A stretch of DNA of 64,000 bases. Source: Aeromicrobium fastidiosum (lineage in GTDB: Bacteria > Actinomycetota > Actinomycetes > Propionibacteriales > Nocardioidaceae). The translations under genes and the position numbers were made by a program. Shown piece after piece: positions 39,338 through 47,054 of the stretch; position 1 is the stretch's first letter, and each line of letters begins with the position of its first letter. Under the pieces are notes generated by a model. It searched no databases. It saw only the letters and a list, made by a program, of their open reading frames with translations, and had not been told where the DNA came from. The stretch covers positions 1,054,001-1,118,000 of the forward strand of contig NZ_JAGIOG010000001.1 of the NCBI RefSeq assembly GCF_017876595.1. The letters are read 5' to 3'.

Positions 39338-40662
39338 CGGAGCCACACCGCGGACGTCGCCGTGGTCGGGGTCGTGGCCGCCGGATCGGGCGTCGCCGGC
39401 GGGGTGGTGGGCGCAGGTGTCGTGGGCGCGGGATCGGGTGTCGTGGGCGCGGGATCGGGTGTCGGCGGGATGACGTCGAGCTCGTCGATCGTGCGCAACG
39501 CGTCGGCCCGGCTCGACGCCTCGATGCCGTCCTCGATCTCCCGGCGCTGGAACTCGGTCAGGGAGCTCAGCTCGATGTCGGTGAGCTCGTCGACGTGGCT
39601 GAGGGTGACGCCCGGGATGTCGGCCTGCACGCCGCGGAACACCGCGACCTTGCCGTCCTCGACCGAGACGTAGTACTGGTCCTGCGACCACTGGTAGGCC
39701 AGGGTGCCGGCTCCGGCCAGGATCGCGGCGAGCACCAGGATGCCGGCGGTCCAGCGCACCCACCGGCGGCGGCTCGGCGGACGGGGCGCGTAGCGCAGCT
39801 CCTCGGGGTCGAACGTCGACTCGGTGCGGGTCGTGTCGGTGCCGGAGGCCGCCCCGCCCGTGCGTGGACGCTGCTGGCTGGCGGCGGCACCCACGAGCTG
39901 GGGCTGACCGTCGTGCGACGACAGGTGCTCGTCGGGCTCGGTGCCCTTCTCGACGAACTCGGCGATGACGACCGTGACGTTGTCGACGCCGCCGCCCTCA
40001 AGGGCGAGCCGCACCAGCTCGGTGGCGGCCATGTCGATCGTCTCGGACGAGAGCGCCCGCGCGATCGCAGGATCCTCGACCATGTCGGAGAGGCCGTCGC
40101 TGCACAGCAGGTAGCGGTCGCCCAGCACGGGCTGCACCCAGCTGAGGTCGGCACCGTTGTCGTCGCGACCCAGCATCGCGCGCAGGATCAGCGATCGGTG
40201 CGGATGCGTGCGGGCCTCGGCCTTGGAGATGCGGCCCTCGTCGATCAGGCTCTGCACGAACGTGTGATCGGTGCTGAGCTGCTGCAGGTCGTTGCCGCGC
40301 AGCCGGTAGACCCGGGAGTCGCCGATGTGCGCGAAGGCGAACTTCTCGCCGTCCCACAACAGGGCGTCGAGCGTCGTGCCCATGCCCTCGACGGAGGGAT
40401 CGCTGGCGATGATGTCGGCGAGCCGCTTGTTGGCGTCGATGACGGCCCGGTCGAGGGCGTCGATCGCGTCGATGTCGAGATCTTGGTCGAGCTGCCGGAT
40501 GACGTGCAGCGTCTCGGACGAGGCGATCTCACCGGCCGCGGCACCGCCCATCCCGTCGGCGATGACCAGCAGTCGGTCGCTCGCGTAGCCGGAGTCCTCG
40601 TTGTCGGCGCGGCGCAGACCCGTGTCGGTCAGGGCGACATAGCGATACGTGAGGGCGGTCAT
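39334..40662 (-). CDS. pstP: PP2C-family protein phosphatase PstP
   Basis: A 442-residue membrane phosphatase that dephosphorylates PknB and its targets. The PP2C domain (1-~235) has metal motifs DNEDSG, ADGMGG, GDSRVYRL, and SDGLSDM with GGVDNVTVV. One helix follows at about 299-320, then an extracellular domain and a repetitive Pro/Thr tail (TTPDPAP repeated), encoded by a 21-bp direct repeat near 39419-39460. It starts three bases after fhaB. Confidence 0.95.
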   Translation of the reverse strand: MTALTYRYVALTDTGLRRADNEDSGYASDRLLVIADGMGGAAAGEIASSETLHVIRQLDQDLDIDAIDALDRAVIDANKRLADIIASDPSVEGMGTTLDALLWDGEKFAFAHIGDSRVYRLRGNDLQQLSTDHTFVQSLIDEGRISKAEARTHPHRSLILRAMLGRDDNGADLSWVQPVLGDRYLLCSDGLSDMVEDPAIARALSSETIDMAATELVRLALEGGGVDNVTVVIAEFVEKGTEPDEHLSSHDGQPQLVGAAASQQRPRTGGAASGTDTTRTESTFDPEELRYAPRPPSRRRWVRWTAGILVLAAILAGAGTLAYQWSQDQYYVSVEDGKVAVFRGVQADIPGVTLSHVDELTDIELSSLTEFQRREIEDGIEASSRADALRTIDELDVIPPTPDPAPTTPDPAPTTPAPTTPPATPDPAATTPTTATSAVWLR

Positions 40663-40665
40663 GGA

Positions 40666-41136
40666 CTACTTCTGCAGCTCGACGATGGTCTTGCCGAGGC
40701 GCACCTGGATGCCGAGGCCGATCGGGATGGGCGTCGTGATGCGCTGGCTGCCGAGGTAGGTGCCGTTCGTCGAGCCGAGGTCTTCGACGAACCACTGCTC
40801 GCCGTTGGTCGCGAAGCGCGCGTGCCGGGTGGAGACGTAGTCGTCGTCGAGGCGGATCGCGGCGTCGGTGCCGCGGCCCAGCAGGATCGGGCCGTCGCCG
40901 AGGGGGACGCTCTGGCCCATGTTGGGTCCGTCGACGATCTTGAGCGTCGTCGGGTTGCCGCGGGGTGCCTTGCGGGGCTTGCTCTTGGCCGGGGCCTTCT
41001 GCTTGGCCGGACGCGGCGTCGACGGGGCCTTGGTGCCGAAGATGTCGGACCGGATGACCGAGACCGCGGACAGCACGAACAGCCACAGGACGGCCAGGAA
41101 GCCGAGCTTGATCAGGGTGAGGGTGAGCTCGGACAT
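40666..41136 (-). CDS. fhaB: FHA-domain protein FhaB (FipA)
   Basis: A 156-residue protein: one N-terminal helix (TLIKLGFLAVLWLFVLSAVSVI), a basic linker, and a C-terminal FHA domain with GRGTDAAIRLDD, STRHARF and DLGSTNGTYL. The FHA domain binds phosphothreonine, linking PknB to septum proteins. Its length equals Rv0019c (155). The start overlaps the fhaA stop by one base. Confidence 0.93.
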   Translation of the reverse strand: MSELTLTLIKLGFLAVLWLFVLSAVSVIRSDIFGTKAPSTPRPAKQKAPAKSKPRKAPRGNPTTLKIVDGPNMGQSVPLGDGPILLGRGTDAAIRLDDDYVSTRHARFATNGEQWFVEDLGSTNGTYLGSQRITTPIPIGLGIQVRLGKTIVELQK

Positions 41137-41855
41137 CACGTCACTTCCGTCATGCGGATGATGATCACGGTGTTGCCGAGGCGGATCTCCGAGCCGTCGG
41201 CGACGACCGCGGTGGAGACGCGGTGCCCGTTGAGCACGACCCCGTTGGTCGACTCGAGGTCGACGATCGTCACGGTCGTCTCGGCCCCGCTCTGGTGGAT
41301 CTTGATCTGGGCGTGACGCCGCGAGATGCCCGGGTCGTCGATCTTGAGGTCGGCCTCGTTGCCACGACCGATGACGACACCGGGAGGGCTCAACGGGTGC
41401 TTCATCCCGTTGACCTCGATCACGACGTTGGACGAGCGCACCGCCGTCTCGGTCATGCGCTGACCTGCGACGGGGGTGACCGACGCGGTGGTCTTGCTGC
41501 GCACGCGGAAGCGTCCGGTGCTGAGGTCGTTGACCTGCTTGAAGGCGATCTCGAACTGACCGGCCATCGTGTAGCGCTGCTCGGTGACATGCTCCTTGAC
41601 GAGGGTCTCGAGCTCGTCGGCCAGCGTCGTGCTGAACGGGTTGAGGCGGTCGAAGTCGGGCGGAGACAGCTCGACCGTGAAGTCGTTGGGCACGAGCATC
41701 CGCTCGCGCGACAGGATGTGCGCGGAGTTGTCGACCTCGCGCTGCAGGGCGGCCGCGATCTCGACCGGCTGCACCGCGCTGCGGAACGCCCGGGCGAACG
41801 CGCCGGTGACGGCACCCTCGAGACGTTGCTCGAACCGTTGCAGCACCCCCGCCAT
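41136..41855 (-). CDS. fhaA: FHA-domain protein FhaA (DUF3662-FHA)
   Basis: A 239-residue protein with an N-terminal DUF3662 domain (GVLQRFEQRLEGAVTGAFAR onward, ~1-115) and a C-terminal FHA domain (GRGNEADLKIDDPGISRRHAQI, then DLESTNGVVLNG). FhaA binds phospho-targets of PknB and regulates peptidoglycan synthesis, including the MurJ homologue. The ATG at 41855 is preferred, with AAGGTGG upstream; a GTG two codons earlier is possible. It is shorter than the Rv0020c form, as it lacks the long Gly/Pro linker. First gene of the operon running to pknB. Confidence 0.92.
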   Translation of the reverse strand: MAGVLQRFEQRLEGAVTGAFARAFRSAVQPVEIAAALQREVDNSAHILSRERMLVPNDFTVELSPPDFDRLNPFSTTLADELETLVKEHVTEQRYTMAGQFEIAFKQVNDLSTGRFRVRSKTTASVTPVAGQRMTETAVRSSNVVIEVNGMKHPLSPPGVVIGRGNEADLKIDDPGISRRHAQIKIHQSGAETTVTIVDLESTNGVVLNGHRVSTAVVADGSEIRLGNTVIIIRMTEVT

Positions 41856-42002
41856 GGCCACCCACCTTCTGCTCGGATCAATGATGTTCCCTGCGATGGT
41901 ATCGGGACTGCCCGCAACGGCACCCCATCCAGTGGTGTCGGGCGCGGGGCGACGTCGCCCTGACGGGCCTGTTAGACTCTACTCTCGGTCCTTCGGGACC
42001 AT

Positions 42003-42085
42003 GCGCGGGTGGCGGAATGGTAGACGCGCTGGCTTCAGGTGCCAGTGTCCGCAAGGGCGTGGGGGTTCAAATCCCCCCTCGCGCA
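42003..42085 (+). tRNA. tRNA-Leu (CAG anticodon)
   Basis: An 83-nt class II tRNA: acceptor GCGCGGG pairs with CTCGCGC (one wobble), anticodon CAG in CTTCAGGT, a variable arm TGTCCGCAAGGGCGT, and T-arm GGGGGTTCAAATCCCCC. CCA is not encoded. A TAGACT -10 is at 41972-41977. Its location after the fha genes is the same as in Mycobacterium. Confidence 0.97.
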
Positions 42086-42097
42086 CAGAGCAGCAGA

Positions 42098-42129
42098 GAA
42101 GGGCCGGAGCCTCAGGGTTCCGGCCCTTC
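42098..42129 (+). terminator. Terminator after tRNA-Leu
   Basis: An 11-bp perfect stem GAAGGGCCGGA / TCCGGCCCTTC with a 10-base loop, 12 bases after the tRNA. Confidence 0.75.
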
Positions 42130-42201
42130 GTGCGTCGGGGCCGCACGCGGAACACGTTCCATCGTTCGTGCAATGGGGACGTTCCACGTGGGGCCGGTGC
42201 G

Positions 42202-43143
42202 TCAGCTGAAGTCGAGCACGATGCGGCCCCGCACGCCGCCGCCGGCCAACAGCTTGTGGGCCTCGGCGGCCTGCTCGGCCGGGAACGTCCTGGCCACCCG
42301 CAACGTCAGCGTGCCGTCCTCGGCCTGCTGGCGGAGTCGGTCTAGCTGGTCGGTGTGGCCGATCGCGGGGAAGACCCAGATCGGGTGCACCGAGATGTCG
42401 CGCTCGCCCGGACCTTCCCATCCGCGGATGGTCGCCAGCGCACCGCCGTCCTTGATGGCCGCGAGCGTCTGGTCGATCTGCACGGAGCCGTCGGCCAGGC
42501 CGTCGACGCCCTCGGGCACGGCGGCGCGGATGTTGGCGGCCACGTCGTCGCCTCGGGTGACGACGATGTCGGCACCGAGCTCGCGGACGAGGTCCTCCTC
42601 GCCCTCCTTGGCGTCGGCGACGACGCGCAGGCCGTCGGCCTTGGCCAGCTGCACGACGTACCCGCCGAACGACCCGGCCGCGCCGGTGACGGCGACGGTG
42701 CCACCGGCCGGGACGGCCAGCTCGTCGAGGGCCAGGCGCGCGGTCAGCGCGTTCATGAGCAGGGTCGACGCCGCCGCGTCGTCGGCACCCGCGGGGGCGG
42801 CGACGACCTGCTCGGCAGGCAGGACGATCTGCTCCTGATAGGCACCGCGGGTCTCGCTGGTGGGGGCGACGACGGCGATCACCCGGTCGCCGACCGCGAG
42901 CCGGTCGACCCCCGGCCCGACGGCGTCGACGACCCCGGACAGGTCCATGCCGGGGATGTGCGGGCCGGGCGGCACGTCATCGCCGCGGTAGTAGGCGCCG
43001 CGGATCATCGCGGTGTCGGTGGGGTTGACGGTCGCGGCGTGGACGCGGATGCGGATCTGGCCGTCCTGCGGATCCTGCACAGGGAGGTCGAGCACCTCGA
43101 GATCGTCCTCGTCGCCGGGCGTGGTCACTCCGATAGCTCTCAT
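42202..43143 (-). CDS. NADP-dependent zinc-type alcohol dehydrogenase family protein (quinone-reductase-like)
   Basis: A 313-residue medium-chain reductase: GroES-like N half (DPQDGQIRIRVHAATVNPTDTA, then PHIPGMDLSGVVDAVGPGV), then the nucleotide motif VTGAAGSFGGYVVQLAK. There are no zinc-ligand cysteines, so it is likely a quinone oxidoreductase-type enzyme rather than a zinc ADH. Substrate unknown. It opens to the left of the toxin-antitoxin pair, with a 168-bp gap. No good Shine-Dalgarno is seen before the ATG at 43143. Confidence 0.85.
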   Translation of the reverse strand: MRAIGVTTPGDEDDLEVLDLPVQDPQDGQIRIRVHAATVNPTDTAMIRGAYYRGDDVPPGPHIPGMDLSGVVDAVGPGVDRLAVGDRVIAVVAPTSETRGAYQEQIVLPAEQVVAAPAGADDAAASTLLMNALTARLALDELAVPAGGTVAVTGAAGSFGGYVVQLAKADGLRVVADAKEGEEDLVRELGADIVVTRGDDVAANIRAAVPEGVDGLADGSVQIDQTLAAIKDGGALATIRGWEGPGERDISVHPIWVFPAIGHTDQLDRLRQQAEDGTLTLRVARTFPAEQAAEAHKLLAGGGVRGRIVLDFS

Positions 43144-43285
43144 GTCGTGGGCAACCCGGCCTGCATCGTGCCTATTCCGGCCCCCGTCGCCCCGGACGTC
43201 ATCCCTTCTGTCCGTGGACCAGCTCGATCGTGATGACGTCCACTCGGCTGCGCTGACGCGGCGGCGTGCTGGACTCGGGCCGCAT

Positions 43286-43305
43286 GTAGCACATGGTGCT
43301 ACGCT
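43286..43305 (+). promoter_or_regulatory. Operator-promoter of the toxin-antitoxin genes
   Basis: GTAGCAC-atg-GTGCTAC (43286-43302) is a perfect 7-bp inverted repeat. Its right arm overlaps the TACGCT -10 at 43300-43305, which is six bases before the antitoxin ATG. Autoregulation by the antitoxin is inferred. Confidence 0.75.
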
Positions 43306-43311
43306 CGCGAG

Positions 43312-43566
43312 ATGACGGAGCAGATCAGCCAGCGCGAGCTGCGCAACGACAGCGGTCGCATCATGCGGGCGCTCGACGAGGGCAAGAGCTTCGTCGTGAG
43401 TCGACACGGTCAGCCGGTGGGCGAGCTGCGCCCGCTTCGGCGCGCGCGTTTCGTCGATGCGGGCGTCGTCGGCGCGGCGTTCAAGGACAGCCCCGAGATC
43501 GATCTCGCACAGCTTCGGCGCGACGTCGACGATGTCGTCGACCAGACGGTCGAGCCGCGTGGCTGA
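43312..43566 (+). CDS. Phd/YefM-type antitoxin
   Basis: An 84-residue antitoxin: the N-terminal Phd fold (SQRELRNDSGRIMRALDEGKSFVVSRHGQPVGEL spread over 6-39) binds DNA and the C-terminal acidic tail (EIDLAQLRRDVDDVVDQ) neutralises the toxin. It overlaps the PIN toxin gene by 8 bases, the classic arrangement. Its -10 lies six bases upstream, so the transcript is probably leaderless. Confidence 0.9.
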   Translation: MTEQISQRELRNDSGRIMRALDEGKSFVVSRHGQPVGELRPLRRARFVDAGVVGAAFKDSPEIDLAQLRRDVDDVVDQTVEPRG

Positions 43567-43963
43567 GCGGCTGGCCCACGGCCTGCTCGACACCTCGGTG
43601 GTCATCGACCTTCCGGTTCTCGATCCCGATCTCCTGCCACGGTCCGTCGCGATCTGCGCGATCACCGTGGCCGAGCTGGCGGCCGGGACCCTCGTGGCGA
43701 TCGATCTGACCGAACGGGCGAGGCGACAGGATCGGCTCCAGCGCGTCGAGGCGATGTTCGAGCCGCTTCCGTTCGACGGTCAGGCCGCGCGTGCCTACGG
43801 CCGGATCTTCGCGGCTGTGGCGGCCGTGGGACGCAAGCCTCGAAGCCGACTGGCCGACCTGCAGTTAGCCGCTGTGGCCCTGGCGAACGACCTGGCCGTC
43901 GTCACGCGCAACGATGCCGACTTCATCGGGCTCGAGGGTCTCGTCGACATTGTCCCGGTGTAG
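43559..43963 (+). CDS. PIN-domain ribonuclease toxin (VapC-like)
   Basis: A 134-residue PIN nuclease. The acidic catalytic set is visible: Asp 11 (LLDTSVVID), Glu 39 (VAELAAG), Asp 100 (RLADLQLAA) and Asp 119/Asp 121 (TRNDADF). VapC toxins cleave tRNA or rRNA. GTG at 43559 within the antitoxin end. The stretch of chromosome here (43-50 kb) is more variable than the core, fitting a mobile defence or stress module. Confidence 0.92.
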   Translation: MAERLAHGLLDTSVVIDLPVLDPDLLPRSVAICAITVAELAAGTLVAIDLTERARRQDRLQRVEAMFEPLPFDGQAARAYGRIFAAVAAVGRKPRSRLADLQLAAVALANDLAVVTRNDADFIGLEGLVDIVPV

Positions 43964-44023
43964 GGGTCGGCTGGCGAGGGGTTCTCCTCCGAGTGCTGGG
44001 CGGCGTCGTGGTCGAATCGCCTC

Positions 44024-44107
44024 ATGACGCACGCACAGCTGGTCGACGACTACCTCGACGCCCTCGAGCAGGGGGCCACCGAGCGCGTGCTGGCGCACTC
44101 GGCCTGA
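44024..44107 (+). pseudogene. Truncated SnoaL/NTF2-like gene start
   Basis: A 27-residue frame that starts MTHAQLVDDYLDALEQGATERVLAH and stops at 44105-44107. It resembles the N-terminal helix of SnoaL-like (NTF2-fold) proteins, which normally continue for another ~100 residues. No continuation is found; the GNAT gene begins seven bases later. Probably a 5' remnant left by a deletion. Family assignment from one helix is weak. Confidence 0.4.
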
Positions 44108-44113
44108 CGGTCC

Positions 44114-44584
44114 ATGGTTCGCGAACGTGACGACACGGGTCTCAGGCTGGTCGAGCCTCGCGACGTGGCACGGGTGCGTGACTTCCTCCGGTCTGTCGAC
44201 CTGACCCTCGCCGGTCTCGACGCACCCGCCGTGCGGTTGTGGGTCGAGCACGACGAGCGCGGCGAGATCATCGGCAGCACGGGCTTCGAGGTGAGCGCCG
44301 ACGGCCGCAACGCGTTGATCCGGAGTGTCGCCGTCGCGCCCGGACGTCGCGCGGCCGGTGCCGGATCGAGGCTCGCCCGGCACGCTCTCGACGAGGCGCG
44401 CGCCTCGGGCGCTGACCGGGCGTGGCTGTTCTCGCGCAGGTCCGGACCGTTCTGGCAGAGCCTCGGCTTCGCGCGCGCCGACCGTCACGAGCTGGCTGCG
44501 GCCCTGCCCGACGCGCACCAGGTCGTCCTCTTCACGCAGACGGGTCAGCTCGACCGTGAGGTCGCGTGGTCGCGCGTTCTCTGA
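44114..44584 (+). CDS. GNAT-family N-acetyltransferase (ArsN-like)
   Basis: A 156-residue acetyltransferase. The acetyl-CoA signature is RSVAVAPGRRAAGAGSRLARHAL, followed by a GFWQSLGF-like end (PFWQSLGFARAD). The order and spacing resemble the ArsN/arsinothricin-type GNAT group, but the substrate is not determinable. It sits beside an MFS exporter and an ArsR regulator, though the exporter has its own promoter. Start by ATG 44114 has no clear ribosome site; upstream is the broken SnoaL-like frame. Confidence 0.8.
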   Translation: MVRERDDTGLRLVEPRDVARVRDFLRSVDLTLAGLDAPAVRLWVEHDERGEIIGSTGFEVSADGRNALIRSVAVAPGRRAAGAGSRLARHALDEARASGADRAWLFSRRSGPFWQSLGFARADRHELAAALPDAHQVVLFTQTGQLDREVAWSRVL

Positions 44585-44605
44585 GCTCCTCGCACAGATG
44601 CACGA

Positions 44606-44628
44606 GTGCGCACCTGTGCACATATACT
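44606..44628 (+). promoter_or_regulatory. Promoter and candidate ArsR operator before the MFS gene
   Basis: Two 8-bp palindromes, GTGCGCAC (44606-44613) and TGTGCACA (44615-44622), lie directly before and at the edge of TATACT (44623-44628). The GTG start is six bases after the -10, so the message is leaderless. Confidence 0.55.
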
Positions 44629-44634
44629 GGGGGC

Positions 44635-45876
44635 GTGTCGTCGAGACCGGGGTTGCTGCAGAACCGCGCCTACCGCTCGCTGCTCGCCGCGCAGGTGGTC
44701 GCGCTGCTGGGCACGGGACTGCTGACGGTCGCCCTGAGCCTGCTGGCCTACGACGTCGCTCCGGGCTCGGCCGGAGCTGTCGTCGCCACGGCGCTGACGA
44801 TCAAGATGGTCGCCTACGTCGCGGTGGCACCCGTCGTGTCGGCGCTGGTCGTGGGCCTGCCCCCGCGCGTCGTGCTGATCGGGTCGGACGTCGTCCGTCT
44901 CGCCGTCGCCGCGACGTTGCCGTGGGTCGACGAGGTGTGGCAGGTCTACGTGCTGATCTTCGTGCTGCAGGCGGCGTCGGCGACGTTCACGCCGACCTAC
45001 CAGGCGCTGCTGCCCACCGTGCTGCCCGATCGGGACGACTATCTGCGCGCGCTGTCGTTCTCCCGGCTGGCCTACGACCTGGAGGCGGTCGTCAGCCCGC
45101 TGGTCGCTGCCGCGGCGCTGCTGGTCGTGTCGTACCACGGGCTGTTCGCCGGGACGGCGCTCGGCTTCGCGGGTTCGGCGATGCTCGTGCTGCACTCGCG
45201 CCAGGGCCGCGCAGCGACCGGCTCCAGCGAGACCGGCCCGTTGCGCCGTCGCCTGACGGCGGGTGTGCGCCTGTGCGCGTCGCGCCGGGAGCTGCGTGCC
45301 GTGATCGCCCTTCACCTGGCCGCGGCCGGTGCCACCGCCTTGGTGCTCGTCGACACGGTGGTCGTCGCCCGGGACGTCCTCGGTCGAGGTGACGACTCCG
45401 TCGCCGTCGCGCTGGGCGTCTTCGGGGGCGGTTCGATGATCGTGGCGCTCGTCCTGCCGCGCGTGCTCGCGGCGTCGACCGAACGGAGGGTCATGCTGAC
45501 CGGCGCGGTCGCTGTGGTCGTCGCGCTGGCTGTCGCGGTGGTCGCGACGTCGTCCGCCGCGTCGTGGCCGCTGCTGCTGATCACCTGGTTCGCACTGGGT
45601 GCGGCCGGCTCCGCCGTGCTGACGCCGACGGGCCAGGTCATCACGGCGGTCGTCGGGGAGGACGAGCGCCCCGCCGCCTTCGCCGCCCACTTCTCGCTGT
45701 CGCACGCCTGCTACCTGGTGGCCTATCCGATCGCCGGATGGGTCGGTCAGCTCGCCGGGGTCCCCGTTGCGGCCGCGGTCTTGGGGGTGGTGGCCGCCCT
45801 GGCCGCTACCGTCGCTGCCATGACCTGGCCGGCAGCCGAGCCGGCCACGGAGCACGAGCACCGGGGGCAGGCATGA
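44635..45876 (+). CDS. MFS transporter, candidate metal exporter
   Basis: A 413-residue major-facilitator protein with 12 predicted helices (QNRAYRSLLAAQVVALLGTG as the first) and a long cytoplasmic loop rich in Arg near 190-215. The C-terminal tail has HEHRG. It is coupled to the ArsR gene by a four-base overlap (ATGA), so the two form one regulated unit. NreB-like MFS exporters remove nickel or cobalt; that substrate is suggested only by the partner regulator. Confidence 0.87.
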   Translation: MSSRPGLLQNRAYRSLLAAQVVALLGTGLLTVALSLLAYDVAPGSAGAVVATALTIKMVAYVAVAPVVSALVVGLPPRVVLIGSDVVRLAVAATLPWVDEVWQVYVLIFVLQAASATFTPTYQALLPTVLPDRDDYLRALSFSRLAYDLEAVVSPLVAAAALLVVSYHGLFAGTALGFAGSAMLVLHSRQGRAATGSSETGPLRRRLTAGVRLCASRRELRAVIALHLAAAGATALVLVDTVVVARDVLGRGDDSVAVALGVFGGGSMIVALVLPRVLAASTERRVMLTGAVAVVVALAVAVVATSSAASWPLLLITWFALGAAGSAVLTPTGQVITAVVGEDERPAAFAAHFSLSHACYLVAYPIAGWVGQLAGVPVAAAVLGVVAALAATVAAMTWPAAEPATEHEHRGQA

Positions 45877-46229
45877 CCGCAGCCGACGAGACGATCGCGA
45901 GCCTCGACCACCCCGTCCGCCCGGATGCCGACCGACTGCGGCACGGTGCCGTGATCTTCGCGATGCTCGGCGAACCCACCCGCCTCGAGCTGCTCTGGCT
46001 CATGACGGAGGGACCGCAAACCGTCACGGCGCTGGTCGACGCGGTGGGTGCCTCGCGGACGTCCGTCAGCCAGCACCTCGCCAAGCTGCGGCACGCCGGT
46101 GTCGTCGACGTCGTCCGCGAGGGGCGCACCGCCCGCTACTCGCTGCGCGGCGGTCACGTGGAGCGACTCGTGCGAGAAGGGCTCAACCACGCCGATCACG
46201 TGGTCAGCGGCGAGCAACCGCACGGCTGA
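45873..46229 (+). CDS. ArsR/SmtB-family metal-type regulator
   Basis: A 118-residue winged-helix repressor with recognition helix ASRTSVSQHLAKLRHAGVV and wing REGRTARYSLRGG. It has no cysteine, excluding the ArsR-type or CadC-type cysteine sites. The last helix has His 95, His 106 and His 109 (HVERLVREGLNHADH), matching the alpha5 site of CzrA and NmtR (D-x-H-x10-H-x2-H), but the first Asp is Gly 93. Likely a Zn, Co or Ni sensor controlling the overlapping MFS gene. Confidence 0.88.
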   Translation: MTAADETIASLDHPVRPDADRLRHGAVIFAMLGEPTRLELLWLMTEGPQTVTALVDAVGASRTSVSQHLAKLRHAGVVDVVREGRTARYSLRGGHVERLVREGLNHADHVVSGEQPHG

Positions 46230-46238
46230 CCGGCGGGC

Positions 46239-46394
46239 TCACAGGCCGCCGATCAGGACGCGGGTGTCAGGGACGATCGTGAATCCATCGATCTCGCCGG
46301 CGGTCTGCAGGGCCAGCTCGACGTCGTCGCGGACTTCGCCGTCGAGGTACGACAGCGCAGAGGTCGTGGCAAGGGGTCGTGGGACGATCGGCAT
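46239..46394 (-). CDS. Hypothetical small protein
   Basis: A 51-residue frame on the minus strand: MPIVPRPLATTSALSYLDGE then VRDDVELALQTAGEIDGFTI then VPDTRVLIGGL. The amino-acid make-up is protein-like but I recognise no family. There is no clear ribosome site before the ATG at 46394. A longer reading to 46460 is arginine-rich and unlikely. It is convergent with the ArsR gene and faces the sigma-factor promoter. Confidence 0.35.
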   Translation of the reverse strand: MPIVPRPLATTSALSYLDGEVRDDVELALQTAGEIDGFTIVPDTRVLIGGL

Positions 46395-46437
46395 GGCGAC
46401 GTCACAGGTGTGCGGTGACCGGGCGACTCGGCGGTCG

Positions 46438-46465
46438 TGCAACCTCGCCGGGGTCCACATCCGTC
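46438..46465 (+). promoter_or_regulatory. ECF-type promoter before the SigE-family sigma gene
   Basis: TGCAACC (46438-46444) and CGTC (46462-46465) are 17 bases apart, the layout of ECF-class promoters with AAC at -35 and CGTC at -10. The gene starts 28 bases downstream with GGAAAG as ribosome site, so autoregulation is likely. Confidence 0.65.
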
Positions 46466-46493
46466 ATAGGGGCATGAGAACAAAGGAAAGCCC

Positions 46494-47054
46494 ATGAGAT
46501 CGGAGAAGGACGAGGAGTTCCGCGCGTACGTGCTCGCGCACCGCGCCGACCTCGTCCGCACCGCCACGTTGCTGACAGCCGGCGACGCGCACCTGGCCGA
46601 GGACGTCGTCCAGTCGACCCTGACTCGCCTGTACGTGTCGTGGCCGCTGTTCGTCCGAGCGGGCAATCGCGAGGGGTACGCGCGCCGGGCCCTGGTCAAC
46701 GCGTTGATGGACGAGCACCGGCGGCCCTGGCGACGAAGAGAGAGCGCTGCAGAGTCGGTGCCCGACCTCCGCGTCGTGGAGCCCGATGCGGGATCGACCA
46801 GGACCGAGGCGCTGATGTCGGCGCTTCGCGAGCTGCCGCCGCGCATGAGGAGCGCCGTCGTCTACCGGTACTTCCACGACCTCAGCGTCTCGGAGACCGC
46901 CGATGCGCTCGGCTGCTCACAGGGGACGGTCAAGAGCCAGACAGCTCGCGCCCTCGACCGGCTGCGGGGCGTCCTCGACCCGCCGGCCGGCCTGACCCCG
47001 AGCAACCCGACCGTCCCTACCCGCCAGACCCCTTATCTCCCCAGGAGCTTGTGA
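46494..47054 (+). CDS. SigE-family RNA polymerase sigma factor (ECF type)
   Basis: A 186-residue sigma-70-like factor. Region 2 is VRTATLLTAGDAHLAEDVVQSTLTRLY and region 4 is SALRELPPRMRSAVVYRYFHDLSV with SVSETADALGCSQGTVKSQ as the HTH (~135-160). No extra domain. It overlaps the next gene by one base (TGATG), a typical sigma/anti-sigma pair layout. Its upstream ECF-type promoter suggests self-activation. Confidence 0.93.
   Translation: MRSEKDEEFRAYVLAHRADLVRTATLLTAGDAHLAEDVVQSTLTRLYVSWPLFVRAGNREGYARRALVNALMDEHRRPWRRRESAAESVPDLRVVEPDAGSTRTEALMSALRELPPRMRSAVVYRYFHDLSVSETADALGCSQGTVKSQTARALDRLRGVLDPPAGLTPSNPTVPTRQTPYLPRSL

Noticed and set aside
39414..39470. Repeats in the pstP tail as a CRISPR or mobile repeat
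   Set aside because: They encode an in-frame Pro/Thr tail (TTPDPAP units) and lack spacers.
42181..42194. GTTCCACGTGGGGC near the ADH gene as a second parS
   Set aside because: Two mismatches in the right half break the symmetry seen at 5941-5960. ParB can tolerate variants, but this copy is not convincing alone.
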